Assembly: GCF_003345655.1 (NCBI RefSeq)
Contig: NZ_QQOH01000003.1
Coordinates: 558,001-622,000 of the forward strand
From: Motiliproteus coralliicola
Lineage (GTDB): Bacteria; Pseudomonadota; Gammaproteobacteria; Pseudomonadales; Balneatricaceae
Length of the DNA: 64,000 bases
Direction: 5' to 3'
In this document: in pieces, positions 48,167 to 56,937 of the stretch
Position numbering within the stretch: position 1 is the stretch's first letter
Layout of the letters: each line of letters opens with the position of its first letter
Notes under the pieces: generated by a model
The model's database searches: none
What the model was told of the DNA's origin: nothing
Seen by the model: the letters and a program-made list of their open reading frames with translations, nothing else
Program-made: the position numbers and the translations under genes

Positions 48167-49084
48167 ATGCAGATCGGAATCGACCTCGGCGGCAGCAAAA
48201 TTGAGCTCGCGGCACTCGACCCACAGGGTCAGCGCTGCTATAGCCAGCGTGTTGCCACCCCCGCCGGGGATTATCTGGCCACCGTGGAATCGATCATCGA
48301 GCTGGTGGAAGCCGCCGAGCAGGAGCTGGGGCAGCAAGGCTCGGTCGGCATCTGTATCCCGGGCACGCTGTCGCCGGACCATGGCCGGGTCAAGAATGCC
48401 AACTCCACCTGTCTGATCGGCCAGCCGCTCGATCTGGATCTGCAACACCGCTTGAAAAGACCGGTACGACTGGCCAACGATGCCGATTGCTTCGCCCTGT
48501 CCGAAGCGATCGATGGCGCCGGAAAAGGAGCGCAGACCCTGTTCGGGGTGATTTTGGGTACTGGAGTCGGTGGCGGGATCGTCCATCGGCAGCAGTTGCT
48601 CAGCGGCCCGAATCGGATCGCTGGCGAGTGGGGTCACAATTCGCTGCCCTGGCCAACCGAAGAGGATCTACCGGCGCTACCCTGCTACTGCGGTAAGCGT
48701 GGCTGTATCGAAACCTACCTGTCCGGGCCGGGACTGGCTGCGCATCACCAGCAACGCTACGACCAGCTTCTGAATGCAGAGGAATTGGTTCGACTGGCCA
48801 AATCCGGCGACCTCCAAGCCCAGGACAGCCTGGGGCGCTATTACGATCAGCTGGCCCGCGCGTTGGCCGGGGTTATCAACCTGCTCGACCCGGAGGTAAT
48901 CGTGCTCGGCGGAGGTCTCTCCAACATCAAACGGCTCTACAGCGAGATTCCGTCGCGCTGGGGTGACTATGTGTTCTCGGACCGGGTCAACACCCAACTG
49001 GTCGCCGCACAGCACGGTGATGCCAGCGGTGTTCGTGGGGCGGCTTGGTTATGGCCGCCCCAAGACACATCTGAATATTCCTAA
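48167..49084 (+). CDS. ROK family sugar kinase (fructokinase-like)
   Basis: A 305-residue ROK-family kinase, 19 bases after pyruvate kinase. It has the ATP motif IGIDLGGSKIELAAL (about 3-17), VGICIPGTLSPDHG, the catalytic region ANDADCFALSEA with the ROK Asp (about 105), and the zinc-binding signature GHNSLPW...CYCGKRGCIETYLSG (about 155-190) with three cysteines. Closest in appearance to E. coli Mak (fructokinase) and NagK. The sugar cannot be fixed by sequence alone. Its end overlaps the convergent glutamine amidotransferase by 4 bases. Confidence 0.88.
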   Translation: MQIGIDLGGSKIELAALDPQGQRCYSQRVATPAGDYLATVESIIELVEAAEQELGQQGSVGICIPGTLSPDHGRVKNANSTCLIGQPLDLDLQHRLKRPVRLANDADCFALSEAIDGAGKGAQTLFGVILGTGVGGGIVHRQQLLSGPNRIAGEWGHNSLPWPTEEDLPALPCYCGKRGCIETYLSGPGLAAHHQQRYDQLLNAEELVRLAKSGDLQAQDSLGRYYDQLARALAGVINLLDPEVIVLGGGLSNIKRLYSEIPSRWGDYVFSDRVNTQLVAAQHGDASGVRGAAWLWPPQDTSEYS

Positions 49085-49815
49085 GCCAACTGACGCTGTT
49101 TCAGAAACTCGGCCATCCAACCGGCCACCGTGACGGAATCGATCTGCGCAGACGCAACCCGTAGCGTCTCCAAGCCCTGCTCCGCCGTCTCGGTCGGGAT
49201 CGGCTCCCCTTTACGCAGCGCGACCAGATCGGTCTCGTAGGCCAGATTGAATTCCGGATGGGCCTGCAGGGTCAGAATCCGATCGTTGTACAGCAGCCCG
49301 GCATAGGCACAGAAATCCGATTCGGCGATCACATCGGCATTGGCGGGCTTATCCAGCACCTGGTCCTGGTGCATCGCGCTGATGGTAAACCCATCATCAC
49401 TGGAAATACTCGTTGATATCGATGAGGCCGCGTCGGTCAACTGATAGCGATGCAGACCGACACCCCAGCCGCCGGGGTACTTATCTACCCGACCACCAAA
49501 CGCCTCGGCGATGATCTGATGACCGAAACAGATTCCCACCATCGGCAGACTGGCTCGATCGATCTCCAGAATCAACTGCTTGAGCCGCTGCATCCAGGGC
49601 AGGTTTTGATACACGTTGAACTTGGAACCGGTGATAATCCAGCCGTCACAAGCCTCAGCCGCCTCTGGGAAGTTGTCGTCCCGCACGTCGAAGATCGCGT
49701 ACTCGAACGTCTCACCCGCCTGATCGAACAGGTCGATAAACATCTGTGCATAGGAGCCGTAGGACTCCAACAGTTCATCGGGCGTAATACCGGTCGCCAG
49801 AATCCCCAGCTTCAT
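49081..49815 (-). CDS. Class I glutamine amidotransferase domain protein
   Basis: A 244-residue stand-alone class I glutamine amidotransferase-like protein. The nucleophile elbow MVGICFGHQIIAEAFGG (Cys at about residue 95) and the His-Glu pair in LTLQAHPEF (about 185-193) complete the triad, so hydrolysis is likely. This family includes GuaA-type domains and PuuD-like gamma-glutamyl-GABA hydrolases. The potFGHI polyamine genes lie immediately upstream on the same strand, making a PuuD-like role in polyamine catabolism possible but unproven. Convergent with the ROK kinase, overlapping by 4 bases. Confidence 0.85.
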   Translation of the reverse strand: MKLGILATGITPDELLESYGSYAQMFIDLFDQAGETFEYAIFDVRDDNFPEAAEACDGWIITGSKFNVYQNLPWMQRLKQLILEIDRASLPMVGICFGHQIIAEAFGGRVDKYPGGWGVGLHRYQLTDAASSISTSISSDDGFTISAMHQDQVLDKPANADVIAESDFCAYAGLLYNDRILTLQAHPEFNLAYETDLVALRKGEPIPTETAEQGLETLRVASAQIDSVTVAGWMAEFLKQRQLA

Positions 49816-49916
49816 ACGTCACCTCACACTCTATGGATTTCGATGGGACCGACCACCATAACCTCGAGCGATCCCATGGGTTTAATCAGGCCAGCCTCAG
49901 CAGCTGACCTGATCGA

Positions 49917-50735
49917 TCAGTTTTCCGGCTGTGCCAGCAGTTTTTCCTGTCGACGCAGCTGCCACATCCCCAGACCCACGCCGATCGCTACGATCAGAAT
50001 CATCAGGGTGGCCAGTGCGTTCACCTCCGGCGAGACCCCCAAGCGGACCTTGGAGAAAATCACCATCGGCAGGGTACTGTTACCCGGTCCAGAGACGAAG
50101 CTGGCGATAACCAGATCGTCCAGCGACAGCGTGAACGCCAGCAACCAACCGGAGATGATGGCCGGTGAGATCAACGGCAGCGTCACCAGGAAAAACAGGT
50201 GTAGTGGTTTTGCCCCCAGGTCCATCGCCGCCTCTTCCAGCGACTCATCCATCGACGACAGGCGCGCTTGCACGATCACCGCCACATACGCCATACAGAA
50301 GGTGACATGGGCGATGATGATGGTGCTGGCACCCCGCCCAGAGGGCCAGCCGAACATACCCTCCATCGCCACAAACAGCAGCAACAGCGACAGGCCGGTG
50401 ATTACTTCCGGCATCACCAGCGGGGCGGTGACCCAGCCGGAGAAGATCATCTTGCCGCGGAACGGCCCCAACCGGCTCAGGGCGAATCCTGCCATGGTGC
50501 CCAATACCACCGCCGCAGTGGCGCTGATAAAGGCGATCTTCACGCTCAACAAAGCCGCATCGATGATCTGATCATTGTTGAACAGCGACACGTACCACTT
50601 CAGCGACCAACCACCCCAGACGGTAACCAGCTTGGAGGCGTTAAAGCTGTAGATGATCAGCGCGATAATCGGGGCGTAGAGGAAGATAAATCCCAGCGTA
50701 GCCGACGAATTCAGGAACAAAGAACGACGTTTCAT
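49917..50735 (-). CDS. potI: PotI, putrescine ABC transporter permease
   Basis: A 272-residue inner-membrane permease with six helices; the cytoplasmic EAAMDLGAKPLHLFF (EAA motif, about 172-186) contacts the PotG ATPase. The ABC-2 membrane-domain shape with the N-terminal YAPIIALIIYSFNAS is typical of PotC/PotI. The ATG overlaps the potH stop by one base (TAATG), so they are coupled. Order here is potF, potG, potH, potI, the E. coli arrangement. Confidence 0.93.
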   Translation of the reverse strand: MKRRSLFLNSSATLGFIFLYAPIIALIIYSFNASKLVTVWGGWSLKWYVSLFNNDQIIDAALLSVKIAFISATAAVVLGTMAGFALSRLGPFRGKMIFSGWVTAPLVMPEVITGLSLLLLFVAMEGMFGWPSGRGASTIIIAHVTFCMAYVAVIVQARLSSMDESLEEAAMDLGAKPLHLFFLVTLPLISPAIISGWLLAFTLSLDDLVIASFVSGPGNSTLPMVIFSKVRLGVSPEVNALATLMILIVAIGVGLGMWQLRRQEKLLAQPEN

Positions 50736-51715
50736 TAGGCTGACTCCTCTTTGCCCTGGCTGTTTCGGATCAACATGATCGGCAACACCAGAATGATCAA
50801 CATCATGATTGCCACCGCCGAGGCCATCGGCCAATCACGGTTAAGGAAGAACTCATCCCAAAGCACTCGACCGATCATCAGCGTGTCGGGACTACCCAAC
50901 AGCGCCGGTATCACGAACTCACCCACGGCCGGAATAAACACCAGCAGACAGCCGGCTACGATCCCCGGCAGCGACAACGGCAAGGTAATCAGGAAGAAGC
51001 TGGTCACCGGACGGCTGCCCAGATCTTCTGCCGCTTCGAGCAGGGTCATATCGAGTTTTTCCAGCGCGCTGTAGAGCGGCAGCACCATAAACGGCAGGTA
51101 GGTGTAGACGATCCCCAGATAGACGGCAAAGTCGGTCTGCAGCATCGTCAGGGGTTCGTCGACGATCCCCAGTCCCATCAGGATATCGTTGACCAGCCCG
51201 TTCTTTTTCAGGATTCCCATCCAGGCGTAGACCCGCAGCAGGAAGGAGGTCCAGAACGGCAGGATCACCAACGCCAGCAACAGCGCCCGGGTCGAGCCAT
51301 TGGAGCGGGCCATCAGGTAGGCGATCGGGAACGCTACCAACAGGGTGCAGAAGGTCGAAATACCGGCGATCTTGATCGAGCTGAGATAGGCGTCCAGATA
51401 AAAGACATCATCGAGCAGGTAGAGATAGTTACCCAGATTCAGCTTCAGGGTGACATAGGCCTCTTCCATGTCCCCCACCCATTCGAGCAGGGCGGTATAG
51501 GGTGGAATCGCGATCGCCGTCTCGGCCAGCGAGATCTTGAACACCACCAGGAAAGGCACAAAGAAAAACACCGCCAGCCATAGCATCGGCACGGCGATAA
51601 CCGCCAACCGGCCCCAACTGACACGACGAAAGAAGTTGTATTTGGCCAGGCCCTGGGTGATCGCATCGACCGCCGCAACCGTGGGTCCGGCCTGAACGGG
51701 AGGTTTGCCACTCAT
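50735..51715 (-). CDS. potH: PotH, putrescine ABC transporter permease
   Basis: A 326-residue inner-membrane permease with six to seven helices, partner of PotI. The EAAEDLGSRPVTSFF motif (about 230-244) docks to PotG. The N-terminal ~30 residues are cytoplasmic; WGRLAVIAVPMLWLAVFFFVPFLVVF (parts) forms the first helix. Its start overlaps the potG stop (ATGA) and its stop overlaps potI, giving one translationally coupled transporter unit. Confidence 0.93.
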   Translation of the reverse strand: MSGKPPVQAGPTVAAVDAITQGLAKYNFFRRVSWGRLAVIAVPMLWLAVFFFVPFLVVFKISLAETAIAIPPYTALLEWVGDMEEAYVTLKLNLGNYLYLLDDVFYLDAYLSSIKIAGISTFCTLLVAFPIAYLMARSNGSTRALLLALVILPFWTSFLLRVYAWMGILKKNGLVNDILMGLGIVDEPLTMLQTDFAVYLGIVYTYLPFMVLPLYSALEKLDMTLLEAAEDLGSRPVTSFFLITLPLSLPGIVAGCLLVFIPAVGEFVIPALLGSPDTLMIGRVLWDEFFLNRDWPMASAVAIMMLIILVLPIMLIRNSQGKEESA

Positions 51716-52875
51716 GATGTCAGTACCACGCTGCTTTCTTCATCCCAGTGCAGGAACACCTTGTCATCCCAGGTGAAGCGCTCGCCGATCCGGCGATCAA
51801 AGTTGGGTTGGGTGATCCGCACCTCTTTGCCACTGGCCAGCTTGACCCGGAACAGCGACAGGCTGCCCATGTAGGCGATATCTTCGATCACACCACTGAG
51901 GCAGTTATCGCTCTGGCCCGGGTTCTCGTGACTCAGGCGGATCTTCTCCGGACGTACCGCCACATGGACGATCTGATCCGGCGAACAGCTGATACCGTGA
52001 TTGATAAACAGGGTACTGCCGGCTTCTTTGGACTTGATCCGAACACTGTCCGGCTTATCCTCAATCACCTTACCCTCGAACAGGTTGACCGAGCCGATAA
52101 ACTCGGCCACAAAGCGGCTGCTGGGGTATTCGTAAACATCGTGGGGCTCGTCGGTTTGGACGATCACACCGTGATTCATTACCCCGATCCGGGTCGCCAG
52201 CGTCATCGCCTCTTCCTGATCGTGGGTCACCACCACGAAGGTCACCCCCAGCTCCTCCTGAATATTCATCAGCTCGAACTGGGTCTCTTCACGCAGCTTC
52301 TTATCCAACGCCCCGAGCGGCTCGTCCAGCAGCAGTAGCTTGGGTCGCTTCACCAGTGCCCGTGCCAGTGCCACCCGCTGTCGCTGACCACCACTGAGCT
52401 GACTGGGCTTACGACGCCCCAGATGACCCAGCTGGACCATCTCCAGCATCTCGCCGACCCGCTGCTTGATCTCCGCCCGCGCAACGCCTTCGCGCTTCAG
52501 GCCGAAGGCAACATTGTCGGCCACGCTCAGGTGCGGGAACAGCGCATAGCTCTGGAACATCATATTGACCGGGCGCTTCCAGGGTTCAACCCCGGACATA
52601 TCGACGCCATCGATCAGAATCCGGCCGGAGGTCGGGTTTTCAAACCCCGCCAGCATCCGCAACAGGGTACTCTTGCCCGAACCGGAGCCTCCCAGCAGAC
52701 AGAACAGCTCGTTTTTGTAGATATCCAAAGACACATTATCAACGGCGGTGAACTCGCCGAATTTCTTGGTCACTCCCTGGATTTGAAGAAAGGGTTCCGC
52801 GCCTTCCTGTTTCCATACGGGGATTTCCTGCTGCGCGGGTGTCGTGGGTTGCATCTCGGTAACAGCTGAAGTCAT
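51712..52875 (-). CDS. potG: PotG, putrescine ABC transporter ATP-binding protein
   Basis: A 387-residue ABC ATPase. Walker A GGSGSGKSTLLR (about 62-73), the Q-loop FQSYALFPHLSV (about 108-119), the ABC signature LSGGQRQRVALARAL (about 160-174) and Walker B LLLLDEPLGALD (about 182-193) are intact. The C-terminal TOBE-like domain (about 270-380) is as in PotG/PotA. A longer N-terminus (about 30 residues) precedes the ATPase core. It lies 192 bases after potF, with a hairpin in between. Confidence 0.95.
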   Translation of the reverse strand: MTSAVTEMQPTTPAQQEIPVWKQEGAEPFLQIQGVTKKFGEFTAVDNVSLDIYKNELFCLLGGSGSGKSTLLRMLAGFENPTSGRILIDGVDMSGVEPWKRPVNMMFQSYALFPHLSVADNVAFGLKREGVARAEIKQRVGEMLEMVQLGHLGRRKPSQLSGGQRQRVALARALVKRPKLLLLDEPLGALDKKLREETQFELMNIQEELGVTFVVVTHDQEEAMTLATRIGVMNHGVIVQTDEPHDVYEYPSSRFVAEFIGSVNLFEGKVIEDKPDSVRIKSKEAGSTLFINHGISCSPDQIVHVAVRPEKIRLSHENPGQSDNCLSGVIEDIAYMGSLSLFRVKLASGKEVRITQPNFDRRIGERFTWDDKVFLHWDEESSVVLTS

Positions 52876-53022
52876 AACTAAATCTCGAACGGAATGGCTG
52901 ACGGGGGCTACGTAACGGCGGACTAGACGTAGATACCGGCTCGATCACTGATAGGTCGAACACGGCGGCTGGACGCATACGGTGTGATCACCGACAGGCC
53001 GCCCCCTTTTCTGATCAAAGAT

Positions 53023-53056
53023 AACCGAGGTTGTGACGACTGCCACCCCCTCGGTT
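53023..53056 (-). terminator. Hairpin between potF and potG
   Basis: AACCGAGG / CCTCGGTT (53023-53030 and 53049-53056), an eight-pair stem with an 18-base loop, in the potF-potG gap. On the minus strand it is followed by a short T-containing stretch. It probably attenuates transcription so that PotF is made in excess. Confidence 0.5.
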
Positions 53057-53067
53057 GATCGGATTGC

Positions 53068-54159
53068 TCAACGACCAGTCTTAATATTGGTCCAGGCGCG
53101 GGTCAGGATACGATCGTACTTTGAGGTGTGGGCATTCTGGGTGAACAGGTTTGCCTTGACCTTTTCCGTCGGGTAGATACCCGGATCGTTTTTAACTTCG
53201 TCCAGCAGCAGCGGCTCGGCGGCACTGTTGGCGACAGCGTAGAACACATAGTTGGCGATCCCCGCACCGGACTCGGCCCGCAGCAGGAAGTCGATCAACT
53301 GGTGGGCTTCTTCAGGATGAGGCGCATCGGCCGGGATCGCCAGCAGGTCAAACCAGGCCACGGTTCCCTCGGTCGGAATCGCGTACTTAACAGAGATACC
53401 CTGGCCCGCCTCTTCGGCTCGGCTGGCAGCCTGCAGCACATCACCGTTGTAGCCTACGGCTAGACAAACCTCACCGTTGGCCAGGTCGGAGATATATTTA
53501 CTGGAATTGAAGTAACGATAGCTCGGGCGGGCGGCTGACATAAGCGCAGTCGCTTTTTTCAAGTCAGACTTTTTCTCGGAGTTCGGATCCAGACCCAGGT
53601 AGTTCAGCGCAATCGCCATCATCTCGGCGGGTGAATCCAGCAGCGCGATACCGCAATCGGCCAGTTTGGCCGCGACCTCGGGCTTGAAGATCAGATCCAG
53701 ACTATCAACCGGCATGTCACCCAAGCGTTCCTTGATCATCGCCTCGTTATAACCCAGGCCGATGGTGCCCCAGGCGTAAGGAACATTGTGTCGGTTATCG
53801 GGATCATGGCCGGAGATCTTGGTTGCCAGCACCTGATCGATATTGCCCAGATTGCTCAGCTTGCCGCGATCAATCTCCATATAAACACCGGCCTGGGCCT
53901 GACGCTCCAGGAAGGAACCGGTCGGAACCACCACATCGTAACCGGAACCGCCGGTCATCAGCTTGGCTTCGAGCACTTCATTGGAATCGTAGTAATCCAG
54001 ATTCACCTTGATACCGGTTTCTTTCTCAAACTGCGGTATTAAGGCCGGGTCCATGTAATCGGACCAGTTATAGAAGTTGACCACTTTCTGTTCGGCCATC
54101 GCCGACGCGGACAAAGAGAGGGCTACGGCGGCGGCGATCCCAAGTGTCTTTTTTTGCAT
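53068..54159 (-). CDS. potF: PotF/SpuD, periplasmic putrescine-binding protein
   Basis: A 363-residue periplasmic polyamine-binding protein. The signal peptide is about residues 1-22 (ALSLSASAMA ending before EQKV). VVNFYNWSDYMDPALIPQFEKETGI (parts VVNFYNWSDYMDP and FEKETG) is the canonical PotF/SpuD start of the mature protein, with Trp and Tyr that line the polyamine pocket. SSKYISDLANGEVCLAVGYNGDV (parts) and AIPTEGTVAWFDLLAIP (polyamine-stacking Trp region) follow. It is the first gene of the potFGHI operon and is divergent from the GntR regulator. Confidence 0.94.
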   Translation of the reverse strand: MQKKTLGIAAAVALSLSASAMAEQKVVNFYNWSDYMDPALIPQFEKETGIKVNLDYYDSNEVLEAKLMTGGSGYDVVVPTGSFLERQAQAGVYMEIDRGKLSNLGNIDQVLATKISGHDPDNRHNVPYAWGTIGLGYNEAMIKERLGDMPVDSLDLIFKPEVAAKLADCGIALLDSPAEMMAIALNYLGLDPNSEKKSDLKKATALMSAARPSYRYFNSSKYISDLANGEVCLAVGYNGDVLQAASRAEEAGQGISVKYAIPTEGTVAWFDLLAIPADAPHPEEAHQLIDFLLRAESGAGIANYVFYAVANSAAEPLLLDEVKNDPGIYPTEKVKANLFTQNAHTSKYDRILTRAWTNIKTGR

Positions 54160-54608
54160 TGATCTGTCTCCATGCGCTATTTCAACGTTGCTTTGAGGTG
54201 AAGGGGAACACCTGCAGAACTCTGCGTCATAGCTTGTTTGTTATTGTTCTACTGCCCGATAAAGCATGTACACGACCGGTTGATCCGGCTCTTTTCACGC
54301 TTTGCACGTAGCTTGAATATACGTCAGCCAGCGGTCGAAACTACCCCAACGCGGGGTTATTGACACTTCTCTCAAAAAGAGGTAGCAACATCGTTAATCC
54401 TGCCAACAACACCTAAACAACAGCCCCTACAAAAACCACAATAACGAACAAAAACAGAAACTTATCTTATACATTAGATGACCCTCCATGAGGGTTCGTT
54501 AACTCAACCCGTAAATCCAAAGGTCAAATCTGGCTCAACTTGAACTAGAAAAAAGTGATCACATTTCTGTTAAGATCGCCCCATCGACAGACCAAACAGC
54601 TGCCAGCC
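54160..54608. promoter_or_regulatory. Divergent control region between potF and the GntR regulator
   Basis: A 449-base gap, A/T-rich in its right half. It holds the GTGATCAC palindrome (54555-54562) just before the regulator and a second inverted repeat, ACCCTC-CAT-GAGGGT (54481-54495). A TTGACA sequence occurs at about 54360 but without a convincing -10. No coding region is supported. Confidence 0.45.
54555..54562. promoter_or_regulatory. GTGATCAC palindrome before the GntR gene
   Basis: AGTGATCACAT, with palindromic core GTGATCAC at 54555-54562, 47 bases before the GntR start. The same core recurs at 55391-55398 before the aminotransferase, so it is a candidate operator for this GntR protein. 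Confidence 0.55.
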
Positions 54609-55325
54609 ATGACCAAACAACCACCACTCAGTATCCACCTGCCGCCGCGACAGGACTCGCAGACCGTTACCCAATGGGCCTATCAGAGCCTGCGAAACGC
54701 CCTGATGGTGGGCCAGATCCCTCCGGGGCGTGCCCTGACGATTCGTGGCTTGGCCGATCTTCTCGGGGTTAGCCCGATGCCGGTCCGAGAGGCTCTGCGA
54801 CAGCTGGCGGCAGAGAACGCGCTGGAGATTCTCGGCAATCGTCGGGTAATGGTGCCGCAAATGACGGCGATGAAGTTCACCGAGCTGTGCGAAGCACGAA
54901 TCGCTTTGGAGAGCCATGCCGCCGTTCGGGCACTGCCCTATGTCGATAAAGAGCGCCTGGAACAGTTACGCCAACTGGACCTGGAGATCGACCGGGCGCA
55001 AGAGAGCGGCAAACTAGAACAGATCAACCGCCTCAATCAGCACTTCCACCGCCTGCTCTATCGAGCCAATCCGCACCAAGTAACGCTACCTCTGATCGAG
55101 AGCTTATGGCTGCAGCTGGGCCCCTTCGTCCGCCTGGCCACCCAACAACTGCAAGACCACTATCAGATCGATCGCCACAAAGAGGCGATCAATGCACTCG
55201 AGCGCCAAGACAGCCTGGCACTGCAACTGGCAATCGGCTCCGATATCCGCGACGGCCTGGCTTTCGCCGGCACCCCAGAGATGCTGAGTCGTTTTCTCAA
55301 CGGCAACAATCAGCACGCTCAATAG
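54609..55325 (+). CDS. GntR family regulator with FCD domain, putative polyamine-catabolism regulator
   Basis: A 238-residue GntR/FadR-type transcription factor. The winged helix-turn-helix is at about residues 18-80 (TIRGLADLLGVSPMPVREALRQL, read as GLADLLGVSPMPVREALRQL), followed by an FCD effector domain with EARIALESHAAVRAL and metal-site-like histidines (LNQHFHRLLYRA). It lies between the putrescine importer and the putrescine aminotransferase. The start at 54609 is preferred to a GTG inside the palindrome. Its target is inferred from context and the shared GTGATCAC sites. Confidence 0.88.
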   Translation: MTKQPPLSIHLPPRQDSQTVTQWAYQSLRNALMVGQIPPGRALTIRGLADLLGVSPMPVREALRQLAAENALEILGNRRVMVPQMTAMKFTELCEARIALESHAAVRALPYVDKERLEQLRQLDLEIDRAQESGKLEQINRLNQHFHRLLYRANPHQVTLPLIESLWLQLGPFVRLATQQLQDHYQIDRHKEAINALERQDSLALQLAIGSDIRDGLAFAGTPEMLSRFLNGNNQHAQ

Positions 55326-55390
55326 TAACGACCAGCACTGGGTCGACCTGCCCCAAACGGGGCATAGGGCTCGATTGACAACCCTATTTT

Positions 55391-55398
55391 GTGATCAC
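55391..55398. promoter_or_regulatory. GTGATCAC palindrome before the aminotransferase gene
   Basis: TTGTGATCACATT, with core GTGATCAC at 55391-55398, 111 bases before the aminotransferase start. It repeats the site at 54555-54562 with the same right flank (ACATT), suggesting joint control by the neighbouring GntR protein. Confidence 0.55.
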
Positions 55399-55508
55399 AT
55401 TATCTCAACACGGTTATCGCACCCGAACAGAACACCCGTGCCGATAGCGCCCAGATTCTGACCGCCGGTCTCTAACCTTCAATCCGCCGGCCAGCCAAGG
55501 AGAACAGC

Positions 55509-56900
55509 ATGACCAACAACACCGAACAACGCCAAGACACCCGCGACATCCAGGCCGCAGACGCTGCCCACCACCTGCACCCGTTCACCAATACAGGCGC
55601 GCTGAATGCCAAAGGTGCCCGGGTAATCACCCATGCCGACGGCGTCTACCTGTGGGACAGCGAAGGCAACAAGATCCTCGACGGCATGGCCGGTCTGTGG
55701 TGCGTCAACATGGGCTACGGTCGTCAGGAGCTGGTCGATGCCGCACAACAGCAGATGCAAACCCTGCCGTACTACAACACCTTCTTCCAGACCACCCATA
55801 TGCCGGCCGCCGAACTGGCCAAAGAGCTGGCCAGCGTCACCCCGAACGACCTCAACCACATCTTCTTTGCCGGCTCCGGCTCCGAAGCGGTCGATACCAT
55901 CCTGCGCCTGGTGCGTCAGTACTGGGTGATCAAGGGCAAGCCCTACCGCAACATCGTCATCAGCCGTAACAACGCCTACCACGGCAGCACCCTGGCTGGC
56001 ACCAGCCTCGGTGGCATGGGCGGCATGCATAAGCAGGGCGCCCCGCTGGTACCGGGCATCGAGCATATCCGCCAGCCTTACTGGTACGGCGAAGGCGCCG
56101 ACATGAGCGAAGAGGACTTCGGCAAGGCCTGCGCCAAGGCGCTGGAAGACAAGATCCTCGAAGTCGGACCGGATAACGTCGCCGCCTTTATCGGCGAACC
56201 GATCCAAGGTGCCGGCGGTGTGATCGTGCCTCCGAGCAACTACTGGGCCGAGATCCAGAAGATATGCAACAAATACGACATCCTGCTGGCCGCTGACGAG
56301 GTGATCTGCGGTTTCGGACGCACCGGCAGTTGGTTCGGCAGCCAAACCCTGGGCATCAAGCCGGACATCATCTCGATGGCCAAAGGGATGTCCTCCGGTT
56401 ACCTGCCGATCTCTGCTGTCGCGGTAGGTGGACGGATCGCCAACGCGCTGATCGAGCATGACGACGACTTCAACCACGGTTTCACCTATTCGGGCCACCC
56501 GGCCGCTGCCGCCGTAGCGCTGGAAAATATCCGCCTGATGAAGCAGGAAAATATCATCGATTATGTCGCCAACGATATCGGCCCCTACTTCCAGCAGCAG
56601 CTACAGGAAAAACTGGCCGATCACCCACTGGTCGGTCGGATCGACGGCGTCGGCCTGGTCGCCGGCATGGCGCTGGTCAAAGACAAGGAGACCCGGGAGC
56701 TGTACCCGGAAGATATCGATATCGGCACCATCTGCCGCGACCACTGCTTTAGCAACGGTCTGATCATGCGTGCCACCGGCAGCCGCATGGTGCTGTCACC
56801 GCCGCTGGTCATCACCCGTGATCAGGTCGACGAGCTGTGCGACAAAGCCCGCCAGTGCCTTGATCTGACACTGGAAAGTGCTCGCAAACTGGGTTATTAA
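55509..56900 (+). CDS. spuC: Omega-aminotransferase, putrescine:pyruvate type (SpuC-like)
   Basis: A 463-residue class III PLP aminotransferase resembling Pseudomonas SpuC, which converts putrescine to 4-aminobutanal with pyruvate as acceptor. The PLP lysine is in SMAKGMSSGYLP (about residue 297). YNTFFQTTHMPAAELA, FFAGSGSEAVDTILRLVRQYW (parts FAGSGSEAVD) and VIAADEVICGFGRTG-like LLAADEVICGFGRTGSWFG (about 258-276) are visible. SpuC-type enzymes also accept other diamines, so the exact substrate is inferred from the neighbouring potFGHI. It lies 37 bases before the aldehyde dehydrogenase. Confidence 0.92.
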   Translation: MTNNTEQRQDTRDIQAADAAHHLHPFTNTGALNAKGARVITHADGVYLWDSEGNKILDGMAGLWCVNMGYGRQELVDAAQQQMQTLPYYNTFFQTTHMPAAELAKELASVTPNDLNHIFFAGSGSEAVDTILRLVRQYWVIKGKPYRNIVISRNNAYHGSTLAGTSLGGMGGMHKQGAPLVPGIEHIRQPYWYGEGADMSEEDFGKACAKALEDKILEVGPDNVAAFIGEPIQGAGGVIVPPSNYWAEIQKICNKYDILLAADEVICGFGRTGSWFGSQTLGIKPDIISMAKGMSSGYLPISAVAVGGRIANALIEHDDDFNHGFTYSGHPAAAAVALENIRLMKQENIIDYVANDIGPYFQQQLQEKLADHPLVGRIDGVGLVAGMALVKDKETRELYPEDIDIGTICRDHCFSNGLIMRATGSRMVLSPPLVITRDQVDELCDKARQCLDLTLESARKLGY

Positions 56901-56937
56901 GCAAGACCCCCAAGCGGTCCAAGACAGAGAGTAATTC

